NCBI GenBank assembly: GCA_903897605.1
Contig: CAIUCH010000011.1
Location: 1-39,036, forward strand
Length of the DNA stretch: 39,036 bases
Reading direction: 5' to 3'
DNA from: an uncultured Alphaproteobacteria bacterium
GTDB taxonomy: Bacteria; Pseudomonadota; Alphaproteobacteria; Micropepsales; Micropepsaceae
Shown here: one piece after another, positions 16,451 through 24,305 of the stretch
Layout of the letters: each line of letters opens with the position of its first letter
Position numbering within the stretch: the first letter of the stretch is position 1
Position numbers and translations under genes: made by a program
Notes under the pieces: generated by a model
What the model was told of the DNA's origin: nothing
Seen by the model: the letters and a program-made list of their open reading frames with translations, nothing else
The model's database searches: none

Positions 16451-16696
16451 ATGCCCCCGCGACATCAGCAGCGCGAAGCCGCGCGCCGCAATGCCGATAA
16501 TCTTTTTGTCGGCCGGCAACAACGCAAGGATCTTGCGAAACAGGAAGCCGTGTCGGCGTCAGCGGCGACTGACGCCAAGACGATACGATTGCGCGCCTTG
16601 CGGCTGGCCAGAGATCAGGCGGACCGGGAGACCGCATCTGCAAGCAAGGCAGCGTCGACCACGTCCAAGAAAAAGAATGCCTCACTAGGGAAATAA
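16451..16696 (+). CDS. Small highly charged helical protein (81 aa)
   Basis: An 81-residue basic, alanine-rich, probably coiled-coil protein (ATDAKTIRLRALRLARDQAD) with a Lys/Ser tail. Short proteins of this composition are common hypothetical entries in Rhizobiales. The ATG is 16 bases from a strong AAGGAGGA, which is long; in-frame non-ATG codons lie nearer, so the start may be unusual. No function is assigned. Confidence 0.5.
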   Translation: MPPRHQQREAARRNADNLFVGRQQRKDLAKQEAVSASAATDAKTIRLRALRLARDQADRETASASKAASTTSKKKNASLGK

Positions 16697-16774
16697 GCGC
16701 GATGGCCCGGTCAAGAGATTCCGTCGCTGCCTTCATTACCTACCCCTGCATTCCGTCTGAAGAGATGTGAGCTG

Positions 16775-16978
16775 ATGGCATACCCCAAATTATGGGCGAT
16801 ACGTCTGGGTGACCGGCTTGTCACCTATGGCGGCTTCACCTGCATCCCGTCGAATAGCGTCGTCACAGTTCAAGAGGATGACCAGGGTTTGTTTTTTTGC
16901 TGTGCCGATGGCCGCCACTATCTCGAAAGTCAGAAAGACGAGAATGGAGAATGCCTCGGCCTGTCACCGGTCCTGTAA
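16775..16978 (+). CDS. Small hypothetical protein (67 aa)
   Basis: A 67-residue protein (MAYPKLWAIRLGDR...CLGLSPVL) with three cysteines and no signal or membrane segment. It follows the 81-aa gene on the same strand and ends 34 bases before the convergent glycosyltransferase. A GAAGAG-type ribosome site lies upstream. It is not recognised beyond being a plausible short soluble protein. Confidence 0.45.
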   Translation: MAYPKLWAIRLGDRLVTYGGFTCIPSNSVVTVQEDDQGLFFCCADGRHYLESQKDENGECLGLSPVL

Positions 16979-17012
16979 GTATGCTTCCGCCGACATTTCG
17001 GCCCCGATGCGG

Positions 17013-18005
17013 TCAGGGAACCGCGGCGCCGCCTGTCGATGAGGGCGCATGGGACTGCTCGCGATACCGGGCATCGTATTGGCGGATGACCGCCGGGCAA
17101 TCACCGAACCGGCGCAGCATATAGTCCCAGCAAGCCCGCGCCATTGCTCTTGTCGGAAGGTCCACCGTGCGGGCCGCCGCCCATGACTTTCTCAGGCTCC
17201 AATAGATCCATTTCAGGTTGAGTATGTAGAGCTGAAAGCGGCGGGCAAATGAGCCATGCTTGTCGGCGAACAGCAGCCGGTTGCGGGTAAGGAAATAGGC
17301 CTGCATCGGCGCATGGTACGGACCGACGGATGCACCGCCATGATGGCGAATCCTCGATGACGAGACGACGAAAGACGGAATATCGAGTTTTCTTGCACGA
17401 TAGCACAGATCGGTTTCTTCAAAATTGAGGAAAAACCGTTCATCGAACAGTCCGATCCTGCTCAGCAGCTTCGCCGGCAGAAACAATGCGGCACCAACAA
17501 TGAAATCCGTTTCAATAAGTTTCTGATCCAATTTTTGGACATCGTCACTGATGGTAAAATTAATCTGCGACCCCAAGACGCTCCCGGCCCGGTTGCCGAA
17601 GAAAACATGGTCACCCGACGCAGCATCATGAATGACGCTGCCCAGGAGCACGCGGTCATGCAGGTCCCTGCTGACGCTGACAAGTTGTTCGATTGTCAAA
17701 TCGTCCACCATCGCATCGTTGTTCAGAAGAAAAATATAATCGCATCCCAGACCGAGAGCGTGGCGAATGCCGATGTTGCAGCCGCCGGAAAATCCTTCAT
17801 TTCTCTGATTTGAGATGATGTCGGCGTTCGGAACCGCGGCGCGGAGTTGCAATAGGGAATCGTCCACCGACGCGTTATCGACGATCACAATCTTGAAATT
17901 GCGATGCAGGGACTGGCCAAGGGACCGACAGGCGGCGACCGTATAAGGCCAGCCGTTCCAGTTCACGATCACCACGCCTACGGATGCCGACTGAGAGTCG
18001 TCCAT
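17013..18005 (-). CDS. Family 2 glycosyltransferase (rhamnosyltransferase-like)
   Basis: A 330-residue GT-A enzyme that would transfer a sugar from an NDP donor to a surface glycan or lipid. VGVVIVNWNGWP at the N-terminus, VDNASVDDS (42-50) and the NND metal motif at 95-97 (FLLNNDA) are the family's nucleotide- and metal-binding elements. An acceptor-side ED-like motif (NFEETDLCYRAR) follows. No full membrane segments are present, so it is cytosolic or membrane-associated. ATG at 18005 was chosen; a TTG 48 bases upstream lacks a ribosome site. It is divergent from the bactofilin pair, and there are no other polysaccharide genes nearby. Confidence 0.85.
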   Translation of the reverse strand: MDDSQSASVGVVIVNWNGWPYTVAACRSLGQSLHRNFKIVIVDNASVDDSLLQLRAAVPNADIISNQRNEGFSGGCNIGIRHALGLGCDYIFLLNNDAMVDDLTIEQLVSVSRDLHDRVLLGSVIHDAASGDHVFFGNRAGSVLGSQINFTISDDVQKLDQKLIETDFIVGAALFLPAKLLSRIGLFDERFFLNFEETDLCYRARKLDIPSFVVSSSRIRHHGGASVGPYHAPMQAYFLTRNRLLFADKHGSFARRFQLYILNLKWIYWSLRKSWAAARTVDLPTRAMARACWDYMLRRFGDCPAVIRQYDARYREQSHAPSSTGGAAVP

Positions 18006-18302
18006 ATGATCAAACAACCGCGCCGTCCCGGAACCGGGATCTGAAGCTGACAATTTCGCGGTTACGTCTCATCGATGTTATTCGCTTCAAGCTTAGTTTT
18101 TTTACCGGATGCATGGTAGCGGTTTATGATTCAACCTGATGCAGTATCGCCGAGAAAATCTTAAATTTCTCTAATGATCTCAACTAGTTAATGGTATCGC
18201 TGCCGCCGCGAAACCGGCGGCGCGTTGGACTTGCTAGCTCCTTGATATGCAGACAATATCCAAGACGAAGAGCGGGGGCTCGGAACCGGAACAGGTACGT
18301 TG

Positions 18303-18716
18303 ATGCCCGCTGCGCCGTCTCGCCCGCTTCTCAGGCCTCCCCGCGCAGAGGGGGAGGTGGACCTGTTCAAGTCGCATCTCTCGAAAGCGCTGGTCGTGAA
18401 GGGCGATCTTGAGACGGATGGGGAAGTGCATATTCACGGACGCGTTCTGGGGCAGGTCTGCGCCGACCGGCTGGTGGTCGGTTCGAGCGGCTATCTGGAA
18501 GGCGATGTCATCGCCAGGGATGTTCGTATAGAAGGCCGCATGGCAGGGCGGATATTTGCACTCAATGTCACCTTGGACAGCGCCGCCGATGTCACGGGCC
18601 GGATTTTCCACAATACCATCACCGTTGCGAAAGGCGCCCGGATCGATGCGCGCATGCCGTGGCGGCCGCCCAGCTACTTTGAAACCCTCGAAACACTCCC
18701 GGAGGCCCGACAATGA
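18303..18716 (+). CDS. Bactofilin family protein (first of two)
   Basis: A 137-residue protein whose core (about 28-115) is a bactofilin right-handed beta-helix: repeated short strands with glycines (LVVKGDLETDGEVHIHGRVL, then LVVGSSGYLEGDV). Bactofilins polymerise without nucleotide into membrane-associated filaments that place cell-wall or stalk enzymes. The N-terminal tail is proline-rich and the C-terminal tail short, as usual. The stop overlaps the start of the next bactofilin by four bases (ATGA), so the two are translationally coupled. No M23 peptidase lies beside them. Confidence 0.88.
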   Translation: MPAAPSRPLLRPPRAEGEVDLFKSHLSKALVVKGDLETDGEVHIHGRVLGQVCADRLVVGSSGYLEGDVIARDVRIEGRMAGRIFALNVTLDSAADVTGRIFHNTITVAKGARIDARMPWRPPSYFETLETLPEARQ

Positions 18717-19219
18717 GTATGTTCAACCGCAACGAGAAGGAAGTTAATGTGAGCTCACCAAGTGGAGATAAGCCGCGCGAATTCACGCCGGCTCCCGTAA
18801 CGGGCGCCGCCGTCAAGCCGGCAACGCCGAGCGTGCAACCCGTTGTCGATGCCGGTGTGTCGAAGAGTTCGGGTCCCTCGGTCATCAGCAAGGCGCTTAA
18901 GATCACGGGTCAGTTGGAAAGTTCGGAAGATATCCGCATCGATGGCGAGGTGGATGGCGATATTCATGGTGTTTCGGTTACCGTTGGGGCCGGCGCGAAA
19001 GTGAAAGGGTCGGTCTATGGCCAGACCGTCGAGCTGGCGGGAACGATCGAGGGCAAGATCGAAGCCAAGAAAGTCATTCTCACCGGCACCGCGCACATGA
19101 CCGGTGACGTCATCCATCAGGACATCCGGATTGAATCCGGCGCCTATATTGATGGCCATTGCCGTCCGGGGTCGAACAGGGCCGATGGCAAGATGGCGGA
19201 CGCCAGAAAGCCAAACTAA
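18713..19219 (+). CDS. Bactofilin family protein (second of two)
   Basis: A 168-residue bactofilin. A disordered N-terminal tail (1-55, rich in Ser, Pro, Val) leads into the beta-helix (about 58-150), with repeats such as SEDIRIDGEVDGDIHGVSV and AKVKGSVYGQTVELAGTIEG. Its longer tail differs from that of the first copy, suggesting the two form a mixed or paired scaffold. The ATG overlaps the upstream stop. A strong hairpin follows at 19227-19265. Confidence 0.9.
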   Translation: MSMFNRNEKEVNVSSPSGDKPREFTPAPVTGAAVKPATPSVQPVVDAGVSKSSGPSVISKALKITGQLESSEDIRIDGEVDGDIHGVSVTVGAGAKVKGSVYGQTVELAGTIEGKIEAKKVILTGTAHMTGDVIHQDIRIESGAYIDGHCRPGSNRADGKMADARKPN

Positions 19220-19226
19220 AAGAAGA

Positions 19227-19265
19227 CACCGGCGATGGCGAAGTGATCTAGCGCCGTCGCCGGTG
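19227..19265. terminator. Hairpin terminator after the bactofilin pair
   Basis: CACCGGCGATGGCG pairs with CGCCGTCGCCGGTG as a 14-position stem with one T-G wobble around an 11-base loop. It lies 8 bases after the second bactofilin stop and before the 3' end of the convergent Rap1a-like gene, so it can serve both directions. The downstream run on the plus strand is only moderately T-rich. Confidence 0.75.
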
Positions 19266-19282
19266 GCCTTATTTCTCCGAAT

Positions 19283-19906
19283 TCAACAGGGATACGCTGC
19301 CTTCAGCGCATCGATATAACCGAGCGCGGCGGCCTGATCGGCACGCCCGGGGTCGGCGGTCGTCCATGTCTTGATATAGTTGAGGACTTCTTCATCGGAG
19401 CGGACCGCTGCGCCCTTGGGGCAGAAATAGGTAACTTTGTTCGCGACTTCCTCGACATTGACGACCAGGAGCAGTGCCGTCGTATAGGATTTGCAGGGAC
19501 TGGTACCGCTGTTGTCGGAGCTGCAAAGCGCGACCAGGTGCCCCATTGTCCAGTAGCCGGGAACTGTGTCGCAGGGAATCCGCTCCGACGAATCGATCCA
19601 ATAGTTGAATGTGAGAGCTCCGGCCTCGCCATCGTCCGCCATCGGGTGGGACGAGGCATATTGCAATAAATCCTTGATATCGCCGACATCAAAGGGGGTC
19701 GCGCGGCAGTGAATTCTGCCCTTGAGCGCGTAGACCTGAAGACGTTCCAATGAGCCGCGCAGGAAAGCGTCGCAATCCGCTTTTTCAGCGGGTTCGTCCG
19801 ATGCGCATGCCGTGATGATGGCGCTTGGCGGAACATGCGCGGCGAATGCCGGCCTTATGCTGAAAAGGCACAGGAATGCCATCAAGCTATATATCACCGC
19901 TTTCAT
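19283..19906 (-). CDS. Secreted protein with two Rap1a/Tai-like domains
   Basis: A 207-residue exported protein with a Sec signal (1-22, AFA/A). It contains two copies of a four-cysteine unit: C34, C45, C67, C112 and C128, C138, C162, C207. The spacings are nearly equal (11/22/45 and 10/24/45). The ending ALKAAYPC and the CxxD/E...C layout resemble the Rap1a/Tai immunity domain, known from proteins that block Tae4-type periplasmic amidases but also common as a general periplasmic domain. No type VI effector is nearby, so an immunity role is not supported here. ATG at 19906 has GGGAGG at proper spacing; the longer frame does not. Confidence 0.7.
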   Translation of the reverse strand: MKAVIYSLMAFLCLFSIRPAFAAHVPPSAIITACASDEPAEKADCDAFLRGSLERLQVYALKGRIHCRATPFDVGDIKDLLQYASSHPMADDGEAGALTFNYWIDSSERIPCDTVPGYWTMGHLVALCSSDNSGTSPCKSYTTALLLVVNVEEVANKVTYFCPKGAAVRSDEEVLNYIKTWTTADPGRADQAAALGYIDALKAAYPC

Positions 19907-20028
19907 GTCGCCTCCCAAGCGCGCTTCTCTCGCCGCAGATCAGCCGGAAGCGATTTACCTCTCTATAGTCTTTCCGCTACAAGCGGCCAACACGATCCGT
20001 CACGTATCCAGACAAAATCCGATTCCTG

Positions 20029-21420
20029 ATGACACCGGAACGCTCAAGATACGCAGGCGAAGTGGCAGCCCGGCTGGACCGGTTGCCGCTGACCCAGGGC
20101 CTGTGGCGGCTGGTGATCTTGATCTCGCTCGGCGGCGCGTTCGAGTTCTATGATTTGCTGATGACCGCCTATGTCGCTCCCGGTTTGGTGGCGGGGGGAT
20201 TGTTCACGGCGCGCCCGGCAGGATTTTTTGCACCGGACGGCATCGGATTTTTTGTCTCCTGCACTTTTGTCGGCATGTGGCTGGGAAGTGTCGGGTTTGG
20301 ATTTGTCGCCGACCGGATGGGGCGCCGTTCGATCTTCACGGTCTCGCTGGTCTGGTATTCGCTGGCGACCGCGGCGATGGCCTTTCAGCACAGCGCCGTC
20401 ACCATCGATCTGTGGCGGTTCATCGCCGCCATCGGCGTGGGGTTGGAGCAAGTCACGATCGATACGCTCCTGCCCGAGCTGGTGCCGCCGCCGCGGCGCG
20501 GCCAGGCATTCGCCGTCAACCAAGGCATCGAATTCATGGTGGTGCCAGTGGTGGCGCTGCTGGGCTGGCTTCTGGTGCCGCTGCATCCGTTGGGCCTGGA
20601 AGGCTGGCGCTGGGTGGCCCTGATCGGTGCGTCCGGCGCGCTGGGAGCTTGGTGGTTTCGCCTGGCAGTACCGGAAAGTCCCCGCTGGCTGGCGCTGCAT
20701 GGCCGTGCCGATGAGGCCGAAACCATCCTCGGCAAGCTGGAAAAGCGGGCCGAGCAGGATCTCGGTCACGGCTTGCCGCCGGTCGGGAAGGTTGCCGAGG
20801 CGGTGGAAGAGAAGGGCCGTTTTCGCGAGCTGTTCCAGTCGCCTTACGGCCAGCGAACCTTGGTGATGTCGGTGTTCAATGCCATGCAGACCATTGCATT
20901 TTATGGCTTCGGTTCCTGGGTGCCGACCTTGTTGATCGCCAAAGGCATCCATATCACCGCCAGCCTGGAATATGCCTTCATCATTGCGCTTGCCAATCCG
21001 CTGGGGCCGTTCCTGGCCTTCTTCATCGCGGACAGGATCGAACGCAAATGGCAGATTGTGGCGGCAGGTGTGACGATCGGGATCGGCATTTTTCTTTTCG
21101 CACAACAGGACAATGCGGCGATGGTGATCCTGTTCGGGGCGCTGGTGACCCTGGCGAACAACTGGCTGTCCTTTACATTCCACGGCTATCAGGCCGAGCA
21201 ATTTCCCACCCGCATTCGGGCCCGCGCCGTCGGCTTCGTCTATTCCTGGAGCCGGGTATCCGCCGCGCTGGCGGGGTTGCTGATCGGCTTCTTCCTGCGC
21301 CAAGGTGGCACCATGGCCGTTGCGCTCTTCATCGCCTCGGCGATGATGGTAATGGTGCTGGTGATCGGTCTGTGGGGGCCACACACCCTGAACCGGCGAC
21401 TGGAAGAGATTTCGCGCTGA
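20029..21420 (+). CDS. MFS transporter (sugar/metabolite:H+ symporter type)
   Basis: A 463-residue inner-membrane carrier with 12 predicted helices in two bundles and a central cytosolic loop (about 225-270). The signature between helices 2 and 3 reads ADRMGRRS, and PESPRWL after helix 6 is the motif of the sugar porter and metabolite:H+ symporter families. The N-terminal LGGAFEFYDLLMTAY resembles organic-acid and aromatic-acid carriers. An FAH-family hydrolase gene starts 25 bases downstream and is likely in the same operon, which points to a sugar acid or related acid as cargo. The exact substrate is not determined. Confidence 0.85.
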   Translation: MTPERSRYAGEVAARLDRLPLTQGLWRLVILISLGGAFEFYDLLMTAYVAPGLVAGGLFTARPAGFFAPDGIGFFVSCTFVGMWLGSVGFGFVADRMGRRSIFTVSLVWYSLATAAMAFQHSAVTIDLWRFIAAIGVGLEQVTIDTLLPELVPPPRRGQAFAVNQGIEFMVVPVVALLGWLLVPLHPLGLEGWRWVALIGASGALGAWWFRLAVPESPRWLALHGRADEAETILGKLEKRAEQDLGHGLPPVGKVAEAVEEKGRFRELFQSPYGQRTLVMSVFNAMQTIAFYGFGSWVPTLLIAKGIHITASLEYAFIIALANPLGPFLAFFIADRIERKWQIVAAGVTIGIGIFLFAQQDNAAMVILFGALVTLANNWLSFTFHGYQAEQFPTRIRARAVGFVYSWSRVSAALAGLLIGFFLRQGGTMAVALFIASAMMVMVLVIGLWGPHTLNRRLEEISR

Positions 21421-21445
21421 ATTTGTATCCAAACGGGAGAGCCAA

Positions 21446-22294
21446 ATGAAACTGATACGCTGGGGTGCCAAAGGCGCGGAAAAGCCGGGGCTGGTGGACA
21501 AGGCCGGGATCGCCCGCGACCTGTCGGGCCAGATAAGCGAGATCACGCCGGATCTTTTGTCGCCCGAGGGGTTGAAGAGGCTGGCGGCGATCGATGTGTC
21601 GGGATTGTCCAAGATACCGGAAGGCTCGCGGCTGGGCGTGCCGTTCACCGGCATCTCCAAAATTGTTTGTGTCGGCCTCAATTATTCCGATCATGCCGCC
21701 GAAACCGGAGCAAAAATCCCCAGTGAGCCGATCCTGTTCCTGAAGGCAATCAGTTCCCTTACCGGGCCCAATGACGACATCGTCATCCCGCGTGGATCGG
21801 TCAAGACCGATTGGGAGGTCGAGCTGGGCGTGGTGATCGGCACGCGCGCCTCCTATGTCAGTGAGCAGGATGCGCTGGGTTATGTGGCGGGCTTTTGCAC
21901 GGTCAACGACGTCTCCGAACGCGAATATCAAGTCGAGCGGGGCGGACAATGGGATAAGGGCAAAGGCTGCGACAGCTTCGCGCCGGTCGGTCCCTGGCTG
22001 GTGACTCGCGATGAGATCGCCAATCCGCAGGATCTGAAGCTATGGACCGATGTGAGCGGCGTGCGCCGGCAGAATGGCAGCACCAATACCATGATCTTCG
22101 ATGTCCGCACCTTGGTGAGCTATATCAGCCATTTCATGACCTTGATGCCGGGCGACCTGATCGCCACCGGCACGCCGCCCGGCGTGGCGATGGGCATGAA
22201 GCCGCCGCAATATCTCAAAGCCGGCGACACCCTGCGCATGGCGGTAGAAGGGCTGGGCGAGCAGAATAGCCGCTTGGTGGCGTGGAGCCGCTAG
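21446..22294 (+). CDS. Fumarylacetoacetate hydrolase-family protein (2,4-diketo-3-deoxy-sugar-acid hydrolase-like)
   Basis: A 282-residue FAH-fold enzyme that would cleave a C-C bond next to a beta-diketone. The metal ligands are E124 and E126 (DWEVELG) and D155 (VNDVSERE). GLNYSDHAAETG and IPSEPILFLK match the subgroup that includes 2,4-diketo-3-deoxy-L-fuconate/rhamnonate hydrolases and so-called ureidoglycolate lyase-like proteins. Its position directly after an MFS carrier, with GGGAGAG before the ATG, supports a catabolic pair for a sugar acid. The other pathway enzymes (dehydrogenase, dehydratase) are not in the window. Confidence 0.85.
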   Translation: MKLIRWGAKGAEKPGLVDKAGIARDLSGQISEITPDLLSPEGLKRLAAIDVSGLSKIPEGSRLGVPFTGISKIVCVGLNYSDHAAETGAKIPSEPILFLKAISSLTGPNDDIVIPRGSVKTDWEVELGVVIGTRASYVSEQDALGYVAGFCTVNDVSEREYQVERGGQWDKGKGCDSFAPVGPWLVTRDEIANPQDLKLWTDVSGVRRQNGSTNTMIFDVRTLVSYISHFMTLMPGDLIATGTPPGVAMGMKPPQYLKAGDTLRMAVEGLGEQNSRLVAWSR

Positions 22295-22295
22295 A

Positions 22296-22326
22296 ACAAA
22301 TTGCGCTTCAGACAAACGCAATTTGT
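22296..22326. terminator. Hairpin after the FAH gene
   Basis: ACAAATTGCG and CGCAATTTGT form a perfect 10 bp stem around an 11-base loop, one base after the FAH stop codon. It lacks a clean T run, but its place between convergent genes (cytochrome c ends at 22398) fits a bidirectional terminator. An operator is less likely at this place. Confidence 0.55.
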
Positions 22327-22397
22327 ACCGGGTTTCGCTTGGCCGCGCGATCGACCCTTGCCGTTCGATACGCCGCCATCGAGCGGCGGATCGCGCC

Positions 22398-22895
22398 CTA
22401 GCGCTTGGTGGCGCCGTAGGCGTCGATGAAGCCGTCGCGGTTGGGCATCTTCACCTTGGGAAGGCTCTTGGCGTCCATCACGGCATTCTTCTTCACGATG
22501 CCGTCGATCGACAGGATGTAAGCCGTCACGGCATAGGTCTCGTGATCCGACAGCGAATGCGGGCTGGTGACCGGCATGGCGCGGCGGATGTAATCGAACA
22601 GGGTGGGGGCATAGGGCCAGAAGCTGGAGACCGTCTTGACCGGAGCATCCGACGCCAGCGAGCCGACGCCGCCGGTGAGCTGGTCGGCGGGTTTGCCCAC
22701 ACCATTGACGCCGTGACACATGACGCATTTCTGGGTGTAAACCGCCAGGCCTTCCGACACCGAACCATGACCGGCGGGAAGACCGGTCCCGTCGGGTGGA
22801 ATGGAGACGTCCCAGGCCTTGATCAAGGCCGGATCGGCAGTGGCGCCGAAATGCGGCGTGGCCGCGGCGAGCAGAAAAGCGAGCGTCTTAAACAT
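22398..22895 (-). CDS. Periplasmic cytochrome c, partner of the SoxC-like dehydrogenase (SoxD-like)
   Basis: A 165-residue exported c-type cytochrome with a signal peptide (about 1-19) and one haem site, C57-x-x-C60-H61 (CVMCHG). The likely axial methionine is in RAMPVTSPHSL. The middle resembles the single-haem domain of SoxD. It would take electrons from the molybdenum subunit encoded just upstream; its start lies inside the last codons of that gene (8-base overlap). SoxD of model sulfur oxidisers has two haems, so this is a shorter form and the gene symbol is withheld. Confidence 0.82.
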   Translation of the reverse strand: MFKTLAFLLAAATPHFGATADPALIKAWDVSIPPDGTGLPAGHGSVSEGLAVYTQKCVMCHGVNGVGKPADQLTGGVGSLASDAPVKTVSSFWPYAPTLFDYIRRAMPVTSPHSLSDHETYAVTAYILSIDGIVKKNAVMDAKSLPKVKMPNRDGFIDAYGATKR

Positions 22896-24123
22896 AGAAG
22901 TTCTTCACCGTGTTATCGGCGCCGATCTGCCAGGTCTGAATGGCGTTGTATTGGTAGAATTGAACGACGGAGACCGGCGCTTTCCAAGCGGCGCGCGTGG
23001 GCTGGACATTGCCCTGCTCGTCGGTCGAGCGGCTCTGCAACAACACGGGCTTGCCGTCCCATTCCCAGGGCAGGCGGAAGCGCGACAAGCATTTGGGCAG
23101 GACCGGACCGGGCATTTCCGCGTTCGTCCAGGTCGCGCCGCCATCCATCGAAATTTCCACTTTGGCGATCTTGCCGTGACCCGACCAGGCGATGCCGGAG
23201 ATCTCGTAATAGCCGGGCCCGTTCATCGTCATCATGCCGGACGGGCGCGTGATCACGGATTTGACCGGCTGGATAAAGTTGAACTGCTTGGCTTTGCCGT
23301 CCTTCTGGGACTGGGTGTATTTGGAGGTCTCATCCTTGGTCATGGTCGGACCGGGTGTCACCTTGATCCGGTGCAGCCATTTGACATTGAGGTTGCCTTC
23401 CCAGCCCGGCATCAGCAGACGCAGCGGATAGCCCTGTTCGGGGCGCAGACGCTCGCCATTCTGATAAAGTGCGAGAATGCCCTGTTCCCTGGCTTCCGCC
23501 AGTGGAACCGAGCGCGACAGGCTGGCCGCATCGGCGCTTTCCGCCAGGATCCATTTGCCCTCAGGCTTGACGCCGGCTTCGTCGAGCAAAAGGCCGAGCT
23601 GTACGCCGGTCCATTCGCTGCAGGAGACCAGGCCGTGAATGCCGCCCGCGGTCAATTGCGGGGGGGTGGGCGATCCGGCATTGGCGCCGCTGTTGCCGCC
23701 GCACTCCACGAAATGCATCCGGCTGACGCGGGGATAACGCATCAATGCATCCATGGAAAATTCCAGCGGCGTGTTCACCAGGCCATGCAGCAGAAATTTG
23801 TGTGTCTTGGGATCGATGTCGGGCACGCCATTGTGATGGCGCTCGAAATGCAAACCGCTGGGCGTGATCATGCCTTCCAGGCTTTCCAGCGGCGACAGTG
23901 AACCGCCGGTGCCGGGCGAAATTCCCGGCGGCCGCAGCAGGCGTTTGACCTCTTCGTGACCGGACGGCATGCCATAGGGCGTGAAGGTTTTGCCCGGTAC
24001 CGTCATCGATGGCGTGACGTATTCGTCCGCCTTCACGGACAGGGGCACGGCGGCCGCGGCGCCCGCGCCGGCAAGCGCGGTCTTGAGGAATTTGCGGCGG
24101 GAGGGCGTGGTTTTGTTTGTCAT
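22888..24123 (-). CDS. soxC: SoxC-like sulfane/sulfite dehydrogenase, molybdenum subunit
   Basis: A 411-residue Tat substrate (SRRKFLKTALAGAG at 8-21) of the sulfite oxidase family. The Mo-pterin domain holds the ligand cysteine C141 (FVECGGNSGAN), and the dimerisation domain follows from about 280 (SGIAWSGHGKIAKVEISMDGG). SGHEEVKR and TPSGLHFERHH near the N-terminus are SoxC hallmarks. It oxidises sulfur-bound sulfane or sulfite and passes electrons to the cytochrome encoded next. No soxXYZAB genes are in the window, so a role in full thiosulfate oxidation is unproven. The start at ATG 24123 puts the Tat motif near the N-terminus; an ORF start 36 bases upstream is less likely. Divergent from a second sulfite oxidase. 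Confidence 0.88.
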   Translation of the reverse strand: MTNKTTPSRRKFLKTALAGAGAAAAVPLSVKADEYVTPSMTVPGKTFTPYGMPSGHEEVKRLLRPPGISPGTGGSLSPLESLEGMITPSGLHFERHHNGVPDIDPKTHKFLLHGLVNTPLEFSMDALMRYPRVSRMHFVECGGNSGANAGSPTPPQLTAGGIHGLVSCSEWTGVQLGLLLDEAGVKPEGKWILAESADAASLSRSVPLAEAREQGILALYQNGERLRPEQGYPLRLLMPGWEGNLNVKWLHRIKVTPGPTMTKDETSKYTQSQKDGKAKQFNFIQPVKSVITRPSGMMTMNGPGYYEISGIAWSGHGKIAKVEISMDGGATWTNAEMPGPVLPKCLSRFRLPWEWDGKPVLLQSRSTDEQGNVQPTRAAWKAPVSVVQFYQYNAIQTWQIGADNTVKNFYV

Positions 24124-24305
24124 CCGCGCGACTTTGATAGCGCGTCTTGGGTTTTTCAAGCAGCGCCCTGGTTACAACCGGGCGTGAAGAATTTTCACCA
24201 AGCACAGCAAGGGAAATTCGCCGCATCGTGATATTCCTCGATGCATAACGGCTTCGGCCCTGCCGCGTGTTAGCGTGTCGCAATCACCAAGCGGGAGAGT
24301 CGAAA

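Noticed and set aside
18152..18171. Inverted repeat GAGAAA...TTTCTC before the bactofilins
   Set aside because: Only 6 bp arms in an AT-rich promoter region; expected by chance.
19283..19906. Type VI immunity protein
   Set aside because: The domain resembles Rap1a/Tai, but no effector, Hcp or VgrG gene is nearby, so only the fold is claimed.
20044..21681. Long minus-strand open frame of 545 codons
   Set aside because: Antisense shadow of the MFS transporter; rich in Gln, His and Arg, with no membrane segments or known domain.
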